Origin: Prosthecobacter sp.
GTDB lineage: Bacteria > Verrucomicrobiota > Verrucomicrobiia > Verrucomicrobiales > Verrucomicrobiaceae
Reading direction: 5' to 3'
Assembly (NCBI RefSeq): GCF_029946185.1
Contig: NZ_JAQSEA010000010.1
Coordinates: forward strand, 21,176-85,175
DNA: 64,000 nt
Shown: positions 35,769-44,255 of the stretch, in pieces
Numbering within the stretch: position 1 is the stretch's first letter
Layout: each line of letters starts with the position of its first letter
Notes under the pieces: model-generated
Databases searched by the model: none
What the model was told of the DNA's origin: nothing
The model's input: only the letters and a program-made list of their open reading frames with translations
Translations under genes and position numbers: made by a program

Positions 35769-37558
35769 AGCCTTTTCACCGCCTGCTGCTAAGTGTACTG
35801 CTGCTAGGGGCCACGGCGGCACACGCGCAGAAAAACATCGCCAATGAGGAGCTGGATCCGCTCTCAGGCACTCGCGTGCAGGTTCGCAGCGTGTTTGATC
35901 CGCTGCCTCCCTCGGGATATGCGCCGATGCGCATTGTGGCCACGAACGGCACCGGTCGGAATGCGCGCTGGGGCTTTGATTTCCATTCGCAGACCCAGTA
36001 CTACCGGCAGCAAAACGAGCACGACAGCAGCTTTGCGCTGGATGTGCCGGGACGCTCCACGCAGTCGGCGTTGTTCATGGTGCCGCTGGCCGTGGATTAT
36101 GACGACAGCAGCAGGGGCAACAACAGCCATGCGCTACGTGTGGATTTTTCAGGCACGGGATTTGAGGTGTCGCCTAAAACTGACCACGATAACCGCAGCA
36201 CCGGATTTCCGGCGTTAGCGCTCAGCGAGACGCTGGCTGAGCTCAGCATCTCCAAGCTTAATCACGAGCTGGAGGCGAAGCTGCGTTCAGGCGGCGGCAG
36301 ACATTATGGTGGGAGCACCGTGTTTGGCAGCCGGTTTGAGCCGGCGGATCTGCCGGAGTCATGGCTCGGCTACAGCGGGTTTGATTTCGTGCTCCTGAGC
36401 AGCACGGACTGGCAGAAGCTGAAACCGGCGGTGAAGCGTGCGCTGCTGGAATGGGTGAGGATGGGGGGTAAACTGAACGTGTATGCGACTGCTGGAACCA
36501 CGGCAGATTCACTGGGACTGCCCGATGGGTCGGATGCGGCCAAGGAGAGGGTGTCGCTGGGAAAAATCACGGTGTTGAGCTGGGATGGAAAAACACTGTC
36601 AGCAGGCCCGACGGTGAACCACTACTGGGGTCAGACCCAACGGGTGAACAGTCTTACCGAGGAGCATGCCACCTTGGGTGCCTGGTCGCTGCAGGGACTG
36701 CTGGGCACACGCAGCTTTGCATCCTGGCAGGTGATTGTCTTTCTGGTCGTCTTTGGCCTGCTGGTGGGGCCTGTGAATCTGTTCGTGCTGGCTCCGGCAG
36801 GCAAGCGGCACAAGCTCTTCATCACCACGCCTCTGCTGTCCATCGGTGCCAGTTTGATCATGGTGGTGCTGATTCTGGTGCAGGACGGCACCGGCGGCGT
36901 GGGGCGGCGCTTTGTTACCATCAATCTCGAACCCGGCGAAGCGGCAGCGTATGTGACGCAGGAGCAAATCAGCCGCACCGGCGTGCTGCTGGGCGCAGGT
37001 TTTGAGATGAAGCAGCCCGTGCTGATCGAGCCGCTGGTGATGCCGGACACGCCGTGGGCGAAACTAAAAAAAACCTCCACCGCGCAGTCCGCAAATCTGA
37101 CGCAGGACGGCCGCGAACGGCGCGGCAATTTCTTCCAAAGCCGTGCGGAGCAGGGGCAGGTGCTGCGGGCAGCCGTCTCGACGCGCGCACGCCTGGAACT
37201 CAAGGCCGCCGCACCTGATGCCGCGCCGACATTGATCTCAGCACTCGGTTTCACGGTGGATGAACTGTTTTACACAGATGCTGAGGGCGCTCAGTGGCGG
37301 CTCGAAAAGCCGCTGAGCACCGGCCAGAGTGCGACGCTAGTCAAAACAGATGACAGCGCCCAACGGTTGTGGTGGGAGGCAGCAGTCAATCCCGCCGTGG
37401 ACTCGCTGCGAAATTCGCTCTACAACACGACGATGCACCGTCGCGCGTTCTTCGTCGCGAAGGCCCGGCAGGCTCCGGATTTCACTCTCGATACCCTGTC
37501 CTCCATTCGCTGGGAGGATGATCGCATCGTAGTCTTCGGCCCGGTGACACAGCCCTGA
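35765..37558 (+). CDS. Secreted/membrane protein of MoxR/VWA operon, uncharacterised
   Basis: Signal peptide MKPFHRLLLSVLLLGATAAHAQ; mid-protein TM segments; ATGA overlap with moxR. Confidence 0.75.
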   Translation: MKPFHRLLLSVLLLGATAAHAQKNIANEELDPLSGTRVQVRSVFDPLPPSGYAPMRIVATNGTGRNARWGFDFHSQTQYYRQQNEHDSSFALDVPGRSTQSALFMVPLAVDYDDSSRGNNSHALRVDFSGTGFEVSPKTDHDNRSTGFPALALSETLAELSISKLNHELEAKLRSGGGRHYGGSTVFGSRFEPADLPESWLGYSGFDFVLLSSTDWQKLKPAVKRALLEWVRMGGKLNVYATAGTTADSLGLPDGSDAAKERVSLGKITVLSWDGKTLSAGPTVNHYWGQTQRVNSLTEEHATLGAWSLQGLLGTRSFASWQVIVFLVVFGLLVGPVNLFVLAPAGKRHKLFITTPLLSIGASLIMVVLILVQDGTGGVGRRFVTINLEPGEAAAYVTQEQISRTGVLLGAGFEMKQPVLIEPLVMPDTPWAKLKKTSTAQSANLTQDGRERRGNFFQSRAEQGQVLRAAVSTRARLELKAAAPDAAPTLISALGFTVDELFYTDAEGAQWRLEKPLSTGQSATLVKTDDSAQRLWWEAAVNPAVDSLRNSLYNTTMHRRAFFVAKARQAPDFTLDTLSSIRWEDDRIVVFGPVTQP

Positions 37559-37578
37559 ACTCCGCATCTTCGATCTTC

Positions 37579-38631
37579 ATGTCATCGTCTGTTTCGACTT
37601 CCGCACATGTTCCTGAAATGGACCGCACCAAGCCTGCGGTCGTGGTGGAGGATCTGCATCGCACCTTTGGGGCGCTGAAAGCCGTGGATGGTGTCTCCTT
37701 CCACATTGATCACGGGCGGGTGGTTGGCTTCGTCGGTGCGAACGGTGCGGGCAAAACCACCACCATGCGCATCATGGCCACGCTTGATTCCCCCGGCAGC
37801 GGCAAGGTCAGCATGGGTGGTCACAACGTCGTGCATCATCCAGCCAAGGTGCGCCGTCTGCTGGGCTGGATGCCGGACAGCTTCGGTACCTATGAGCACA
37901 TGACCGTGCTCGAATATCTCGACTTCTATGCGCGTGCCCTTGGTTTCAAAGGCGCGGACCGTCTCCGTCGCATCCAGGAGGTGATGGATTTCACCGATCT
38001 CACGCCGCTGGCCGATCGCATGAGCAACAAGATGTCCAAAGGCCAGACGCAGCGTCTCTGTCTGGGCCGCGCGTTGCTGCATGATCCGCAGATCCTCATC
38101 CTCGATGAACCGGCGGCGGGTCTCGATCCAAAGGCGCGCGTCGAGCTGAAAAACCTCATTCGCATTCTGGCGCAGGAAGGCAAAACCATCCTCATCAGTT
38201 CGCACATCCTCAGCGAGCTCGGGGAGATGTGTGACAGCCTGCTCTTCATCGACAAAGGCCGCATCGTTCATCATGGCGACGCCGAAAGCATGATGCGCGG
38301 CACCGAGACCGCCGGCGAGACACTCGTGCATGTGCAGATTGCCGGTGAACCCGCCAAGCTCATCGAATGGGCACTCACCGCGCCCCTGATCAAGATCGAA
38401 GAAGAAACCAAGCGCGGCGCACGCCTGCGCATTCAGGCTTCCGATGATGACACCCTGGCAGGTGTGCTGCGCCGCATGATCCAAGATGGCCTGCCCGTGC
38501 TCGACTACCACCGCGAGGAGCGCCGGCTCGAAGATGCGTTCATCGACATGCTCGGTCAGATTGACAACAACACGTTCAAAGCGCAGCCGCAGGGAGGGCT
38601 ACCGCAAAAAAACGCAGAAGACGCAAAATGA
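37579..38631 (+). CDS. ABC transporter ATP-binding protein
   Basis: VGANGAGKTTTMRIM; MSKGQTQRLCLGRALLHDP; LILDEPAAGLDP. Confidence 0.95.
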   Translation: MSSSVSTSAHVPEMDRTKPAVVVEDLHRTFGALKAVDGVSFHIDHGRVVGFVGANGAGKTTTMRIMATLDSPGSGKVSMGGHNVVHHPAKVRRLLGWMPDSFGTYEHMTVLEYLDFYARALGFKGADRLRRIQEVMDFTDLTPLADRMSNKMSKGQTQRLCLGRALLHDPQILILDEPAAGLDPKARVELKNLIRILAQEGKTILISSHILSELGEMCDSLLFIDKGRIVHHGDAESMMRGTETAGETLVHVQIAGEPAKLIEWALTAPLIKIEEETKRGARLRIQASDDDTLAGVLRRMIQDGLPVLDYHREERRLEDAFIDMLGQIDNNTFKAQPQGGLPQKNAEDAK

Positions 38632-38681
38632 TGAACCCAAAGTTGAATCACTTTTTTGCGGTTTTTTGCGCCTCTTTGCGG
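38602..38681. repeat. Imperfect inverted-repeat element bridging ABC ATPase 3' end and permease 5' region
   Basis: Left CCGCAAAAAAACGCAGAAGACGCAAAA, right CTTTTTTGCGGTTTTTTGCGCCTCTTTGCGG; arms largely complementary. Confidence 0.7.
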
Positions 38682-38692
38682 CCATCCCAATC

Positions 38693-40138
38693 ATGAGTGC
38701 CGCCCTCTCCATCTCCGACTTTTCGGACCGCCTCTCACCGATGGTGGTGAAGGAGCTGCGGCAGGGGCTGCGCACGCGGCTGTTCGGCGGCGTGCTGCTC
38801 ACGCTGCATCTGATGCTGGTGCTGCTCACGCTTCTGAGCGGCGGCGCGGAAAATGCCGACGTCGTAAGCGGATGGTTTGACGGCATCATCACCCTCGTGC
38901 TGTGCATCATCATGCCGCTGCGCGGATTCTCCGCTGTGGCAGATGAGTTGAAGTCCGGCACGCTGGACATGCTGGCGCTCACCCGCCTTTCAGCCGGGCG
39001 CATCATCTTTGGCAAATGGGCCGCCATCGCCTCGCAGTCGTTGCTGCTCATGCTCAGCATCCTGCCCTATGTCGTGGCACGTTTCGTGTTTGGCGGGTTG
39101 GATCTGTTTGGCGAGATTGCGGCGTTATTTTACAAATGGCTGGCCGGCGTGGTGATTGCGGCGGTGATCGTCGCTCTTTCCACCCAGCGCCAGTTCTGGC
39201 TGCGGGCCGTGGTTGTGTTCCTGCCGCTGCTGATCGGCGGCTGTGGCGCGGCTTCCTTCCTGATGGTGTCACGCATGGGCGGCGGGATGCCTCCGGGCTC
39301 GGTGTTCTCTTTCTTCACCAAGTCCGGCGGGGGTAGTTCCGCCCTGCTGGTGGTGGGGATGGCGGCGTGGGTGATTTTTTTCTCTCTCAGTCTGGCGGCC
39401 ACGCGCATCGCGCCGACCGCTTCACTCCTGAGCGTGGTCAAACGCTCCGTGCATCTGATCATGATCCTGTCATTGATGCTGCTGGGCTGGCTGACCGATT
39501 CGGGCGCAGCCATGGCGATGACCTCTTCATCGATGCTTCCTCTGATCATGATTGATGCCCTGACTGAGCGCGTGAATGAAGTGCCCTCGGTGTATGCTGC
39601 ATTTTACCAGCGTGGGCGGTTGGGCCGGGTGGCGCTATGGCTGCTGGCTCCAGGTTGGGTCACGGGTTTTGTTTACACCGTGGTGCTGATGGGCTTGGTG
39701 GCATTGCAGACGGGGTGGGTCTTCAGTGGGCCGGAAACGCAGCTCGTCGTCGTGAGCGCTGCCGGGACGTGGATGATCGCGGCTTGGGTGCAGCTTTTTT
39801 CCACACGCAAATCGCGCGATCTGCTGCCGCCCTTCATCATTTTCTGGCTGCTCGTGAACGTCCTCATCGCGACCCTTGGCAGCCTCTTGATGATTCCATT
39901 GGCCATGAAGAGCACCACGGTCTGGCTCACCTGCGCGCTTCCCCAGTTTATGCCGAGAGGTTATGCGATGGCGCAGGCAGGAGACAAGGCTGCGCTGCTC
40001 AATCTCGGCATGCTCAGCGCCTGCATCTGGCCTGCGGTGCTGCTGATCGCCGCAGTCTTTGCCTGGCGGCGTGTGCGCGCTGCGCGGCAGGAAGGCTGGC
40101 GCATGACTCACGGCGACAGAGGAGGCACCACAGTCTGA
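38693..40138 (+). CDS. ABC transporter permease
   Basis: MSAALSISDFSDRLSPMVVKELRQGLRTRLFGGVLL; multiple TM helices. Confidence 0.85.
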   Translation: MSAALSISDFSDRLSPMVVKELRQGLRTRLFGGVLLTLHLMLVLLTLLSGGAENADVVSGWFDGIITLVLCIIMPLRGFSAVADELKSGTLDMLALTRLSAGRIIFGKWAAIASQSLLLMLSILPYVVARFVFGGLDLFGEIAALFYKWLAGVVIAAVIVALSTQRQFWLRAVVVFLPLLIGGCGAASFLMVSRMGGGMPPGSVFSFFTKSGGGSSALLVVGMAAWVIFFSLSLAATRIAPTASLLSVVKRSVHLIMILSLMLLGWLTDSGAAMAMTSSSMLPLIMIDALTERVNEVPSVYAAFYQRGRLGRVALWLLAPGWVTGFVYTVVLMGLVALQTGWVFSGPETQLVVVSAAGTWMIAAWVQLFSTRKSRDLLPPFIIFWLLVNVLIATLGSLLMIPLAMKSTTVWLTCALPQFMPRGYAMAQAGDKAALLNLGMLSACIWPAVLLIAAVFAWRRVRAARQEGWRMTHGDRGGTTV

Positions 40139-40139
40139 C

Positions 40140-41618
40140 ATGAATACCGCTCTGCCCATGCTGCGTGATTTCAGTGATCGCTTCAGCCCGATCGTGGTCA
40201 AGGAGCTGCGCCAGGGACTGCGCACACGGTTCTTCACTTCGGCGCTGATCTTATTCCACACTCTCATCATCCTGCTTCTCATCACGGTGACGTTTGGTGC
40301 GCCGGTGGAGGCCGTAAACGGCATTTTCTGGGGGATTGCAGGTTTCATGCTGCTGGCGGTCATGCCGCTGCGTGGCTTTGCCGCCCTGCATACCGAAGCC
40401 ACTGACGGCACGCTGGACATGCTGACGCTGACCTCCATCGCATCGTTTCGGATTCTGTACGGCAAATGGGTGGCGCTCTACAGCCAGGCGCTGCTGGTGG
40501 CAGGCTCCATTCTGCCCTACATGGTCGCACGCTACTTCTTTGGTGGGGTTGAAATCCTGCGGGAGGTCGTGGCGCTGACGATCCTAGTGCTCGGCTCCGG
40601 AGTCATCACAGCGGCGCTGCTGGCCTTTTCTTCGCAGGTGCCGTTGTTGCTGCGCATCTTTCTGGCGCTCTGTGTCGGCGCTGGCGCAGCGCCGCTGGGG
40701 TTCTTCACCGCATTCCTTGTTACGGCTTCGCAGGCAGACTCGATGGTACGCGAATTCTTTGCGCTCGATCTCTGGGCACAGTGCAGCCTCGTCGGCGGCA
40801 TTCTGGCTCTGGTGGTGTATACCGTGTACTACTTTCTGGCGCTCGGTGCCTCACGCATTGCTCCGCCTTCGGAGAATCACAGCACGCAGAAACGACTCAT
40901 CGCATTGGTCGTGCATGGCGCTTTGATGGTGACGGGCCTGCTGCTGTGTTTTCTCAGCACGGAACCACGGGTTGCTCTGTGGGCCTATATTCCCCTGATG
41001 TTCCTGACGCTCATCGTCTGCATGGATGTGCTGACGGAAGAGATGCCGCGCTACCCCACCGCCGTGGCGGTGCTGGCACGGCGTGGGCGTTTTGGCAGGC
41101 TGGCAGGCAGGCTGTTGTACCCAGGCTGGGCTTCCGGCGTGCTTTTCTCCGCCATTTTGTGCATGATGGCGTTGATCATTATTGCGGGCATCACATGGAA
41201 GTCTTCGGCAATGGATTGGGATGTCGGCCCGTTTCCGCACTTGCTCTGCCTCTTCCTGGCCGTTTTCGTACCTGTGATCCTGCGCATCAACCGCACAAAC
41301 ATCTTTGCCAACTGGTGGGTCGTGCAGCTGTGCTCAGTCTTACTCGGCATCCTGCTGTCGATGTTTTGCCACACCATGAATGCGCGTGATCTGGGGGTTC
41401 TCGGCATGGTCTCCCCCATCACCGCCTTGTTTGGTGTCGAGTGTGTGGACTACAGCAGCCGTGGCGGCATCCTGTTCCTTGGCTGTGTTTTCAGTGCCGT
41501 GTGGCTGCTCGCCGCAATGGTGCGTGCAAAGATGAATTTCAAAACCTACACCCTGCTCGAAAGCGAAGCACTGGAGCAAGCCGGTCAGGAAACCCCTCGC
41601 ACTCATGACGCTGCTTGA
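40140..41618 (+). CDS. ABC transporter permease (paralogue of preceding)
   Basis: MNTALPMLRDFSDRFSPIVVKELRQGLRTRFFTSALI; multiple TM helices. Confidence 0.85.
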   Translation: MNTALPMLRDFSDRFSPIVVKELRQGLRTRFFTSALILFHTLIILLLITVTFGAPVEAVNGIFWGIAGFMLLAVMPLRGFAALHTEATDGTLDMLTLTSIASFRILYGKWVALYSQALLVAGSILPYMVARYFFGGVEILREVVALTILVLGSGVITAALLAFSSQVPLLLRIFLALCVGAGAAPLGFFTAFLVTASQADSMVREFFALDLWAQCSLVGGILALVVYTVYYFLALGASRIAPPSENHSTQKRLIALVVHGALMVTGLLLCFLSTEPRVALWAYIPLMFLTLIVCMDVLTEEMPRYPTAVAVLARRGRFGRLAGRLLYPGWASGVLFSAILCMMALIIIAGITWKSSAMDWDVGPFPHLLCLFLAVFVPVILRINRTNIFANWWVVQLCSVLLGILLSMFCHTMNARDLGVLGMVSPITALFGVECVDYSSRGGILFLGCVFSAVWLLAAMVRAKMNFKTYTLLESEALEQAGQETPRTHDAA

Positions 41619-42489
41619 TGACGCCAGCGCACTGCGCACGCTGCACATCCGCGCGCGTGGCTGGGCGCGTGTGCTGAAGCTGCCCTTCCGTCAGCAGCGC
41701 TGGCGTGGCCATGCGGGTGAATTCCTCGGCGGCGGCACCGGCAGCAGTCTCGACTTCCAGGACCATCGCCTCTACCTGCCCGGCGACGATCCACGCCAGA
41801 TCAACTGGCAGGCCTACGCACGCACCGGCACCTACTCGATGAAGCTCTATCGCGAGGAGGTGCGCCCTCTCGTTGATGTGATCCTGGATGTCTCGGCCTC
41901 CATGTTTGCCTTCGCCGCCAAAGAGCAGCGCGCGTTGGAATTGTTTGCCTACACCATCGAGTCGGCGCTGCAGTCGGGTGCCACGCTGCGCTGCTACGCC
42001 GTCGCTGGTTCAAAGCATCAACTCTTGGAGCCGGAGGTCATTCTCAGCGGCCAGTGGCACGCCCGCGTCAGCGCCTTGATCCCCACCCAGGAAACTCCCG
42101 TGCTGAATCGTCTCCCGCTGCGTGCCGGCGCGATGCGCGTCTTCATCAGCGATCTCCTGTTTGCCACGGAGCCGGAAGCCGTTCTCGCCTGCCTCAGCAC
42201 GCGCGGCGGACGCGGCATCGTCTTCGCTCCGCAATCTCAGGAGGAGTCCGATCCCGGCTGGGACGGCAACTACGAATTCATCGACCCCGAAACCGGCCTG
42301 CCACACGAGCACCGGGTCGAAGCCGCCCTGCTGCAGCGCTACGAGGCAGCCTATCGCCGCCATTTTGAACTGTGGAAAGCCGCCGCCCAGAAACACGGCA
42401 TCGCACTCGCCCGTGTGGCGGCGGAGGCAGACTTTCAAAAAGCACTGCAACTCGAAGGCCTTTCCAGTGGAGCCGTGGAAACCGCATGA
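41605..42489 (+). CDS. DUF58 domain-containing protein
   Basis: FLGGGTGSSLDFQDHRLYLPGDDPRQINWQAYARTGTYSMKLYREE (DUF58 signature). Confidence 0.9.
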   Translation: MTLLDDASALRTLHIRARGWARVLKLPFRQQRWRGHAGEFLGGGTGSSLDFQDHRLYLPGDDPRQINWQAYARTGTYSMKLYREEVRPLVDVILDVSASMFAFAAKEQRALELFAYTIESALQSGATLRCYAVAGSKHQLLEPEVILSGQWHARVSALIPTQETPVLNRLPLRAGAMRVFISDLLFATEPEAVLACLSTRGGRGIVFAPQSQEESDPGWDGNYEFIDPETGLPHEHRVEAALLQRYEAAYRRHFELWKAAAQKHGIALARVAAEADFQKALQLEGLSSGAVETA

Positions 42490-44255
42490 ACCTCACGCTC
42501 GCCAATACCTGGGGCCTGTGGGCGCTGCTCGGTCTTCCCGTCGTGATCGCCATTCACTTCTTGCAGCGGCGCAATCGCCGCGTGCCGGCCACCACGCTGT
42601 TCCTGCTGCAGCAGATGAAGCGCGAGAGCCGTACCGGCAGCCGCTTTGAGCGCCTGCGCACCTCCATCCCGTTCTGGCTTCAGCTCTTGATGGTCCTTCT
42701 CCTCACCTGGCTGCTCGTGCAGCCACGCTGGCTCAAACACGACGCCGTGCAGCGCATCGCCATCGTGATGGACAGTTCAGCCAGCATGCAGGCCTTTCGC
42801 TCACCCGCTGTGCAGGCGGCGGATGAAGTGCTCGGCCTGCTCGAAGGGCCTCTAGCACGCGCGGAGCTCACCCTGCTGTCTTCCGATTCCGAAGCCCCCA
42901 GCCTGTATCACGGCACACAGGCGGGTGAAGTGCGCCAGGCGCTGGCCCACTGGGAGCCGCTGCTGGGGGTGCACGATTTCACACCCGCGCTGCGCGTCGC
43001 ACGCGGCCTCGTCGGGCAGCAGGGCGTCGTGGTGCTCATCACCGATCATCCCCTGCCTGTGCCACCGCTCTTTGGCGCACAAGTAGTTTCCGTGGGTCAG
43101 GAAACCGACAACGTCGGCTGGGCGGGCGTGACCGTGGAAGAAAAAGACGGCCAGTGGCTGTGGCATGCGCTGGTGAAAAATTACAGCCGCACCGCACAGG
43201 AGCGCCAGTGGCGTGCGCAGGCCGGTGTTGCGGAGTCGCCCTGGAAGCTGCTCAAGCTCGGTCCCGGTGAAACCCAGACGTTGTCTGGTCCTTTCCCCGC
43301 TGGTGACATCCAGCAAATCGCACTGCATCTCAGCGATGATGCCTTGCAGCTCGACAACGATCTGCCGCTGGTGCGGCCCCAGCCCAAGGTGCTCTCCCTT
43401 TGTCCGCTTGAAGGTGAATCACGGGTGCTGGCAGAGTTGTTCAGCCGCTACGCGCACCTGCGCATGGTCGCTGTGCCGGGCGAGTCAGATCTCGTCGCTG
43501 CAGTGATGACTGAAAATTTCGCCCTGCCGGAACAGCGGCACGGCTGCTTTTTTCAAGCTCCCGCAGACGATGCAGCGCCTTATCTCAAAGGCAGCATCGT
43601 CGCCGAGCCGCATGCGCTGGTGGAAGGACTGAACTGGCAAGGCTTGCTGGTGCGCGAGTCGAAAACCATGCCCCGGCAGTCGCAGGACCGCGTTCTGCTG
43701 TGGCAGGGAGAGCGTCCGCTGATTGTGCTGCGCGTGATGCCCGCAGGCGGCAGGCAGTTGATCTGCCAGTTTGATCTGGAGACTTCCAATGCGCGCAAGC
43801 TGCCGGCGTTTGCCGTGTTGCTGCATCGCTTTCTCGAAGAATTGCGTGCGGACAAACTCGCGCCTGAAGCCGCCAACTTCGATGTGCGTCAGCACCTCGC
43901 CGTCGCGCATCGTCAGGATTCGGAGGCCGGCCCGTTGAAGCAAGGAGAGCAGGAAATCCCCCTCGCGCAGGCCCGGCTGCTGCGCGCCCCCGCGCGGCCC
44001 GGCCACTTCACCGTACATCAGGGGGAGACGCTGCTTCTCACTGCGGCGGCGCATTTTGCCGACACCCGCGAGGCCGATCTCACCCAGGCCAAGCCCTTCA
44101 ACGAACTCGACAAGGTCAAAGCCGTTCAGGTCGAAACCCTGCATGAGGCCGACCCCAACTGGCGGCTCTGGCTGGTGCTGCTGCTCCTGCTATTGCTGGG
44201 TAGCTGGTGGTTCACGACTTCCAAACGCGAAGCCCGGGAGGTGGCACGGCCATGA
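42486..44255 (+). CDS. BatA-like membrane protein with VWA-type domain
   Basis: WALLGLPVVIAIHFLQRRNRRVPATTLFLL (BatA N-terminus), IVMDSSASMQAF MIDAS-like, C-terminal TM. Confidence 0.85.
   Translation: MNLTLANTWGLWALLGLPVVIAIHFLQRRNRRVPATTLFLLQQMKRESRTGSRFERLRTSIPFWLQLLMVLLLTWLLVQPRWLKHDAVQRIAIVMDSSASMQAFRSPAVQAADEVLGLLEGPLARAELTLLSSDSEAPSLYHGTQAGEVRQALAHWEPLLGVHDFTPALRVARGLVGQQGVVVLITDHPLPVPPLFGAQVVSVGQETDNVGWAGVTVEEKDGQWLWHALVKNYSRTAQERQWRAQAGVAESPWKLLKLGPGETQTLSGPFPAGDIQQIALHLSDDALQLDNDLPLVRPQPKVLSLCPLEGESRVLAELFSRYAHLRMVAVPGESDLVAAVMTENFALPEQRHGCFFQAPADDAAPYLKGSIVAEPHALVEGLNWQGLLVRESKTMPRQSQDRVLLWQGERPLIVLRVMPAGGRQLICQFDLETSNARKLPAFAVLLHRFLEELRADKLAPEAANFDVRQHLAVAHRQDSEAGPLKQGEQEIPLAQARLLRAPARPGHFTVHQGETLLLTAAAHFADTREADLTQAKPFNELDKVKAVQVETLHEADPNWRLWLVLLLLLLLGSWWFTTSKREAREVARP

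Noticed and set aside
38599-39060. 153-aa minus-strand ORF starting from the inverted repeat
   Set aside because: Arises from the repeat element plus antisense of a permease; no independent support.
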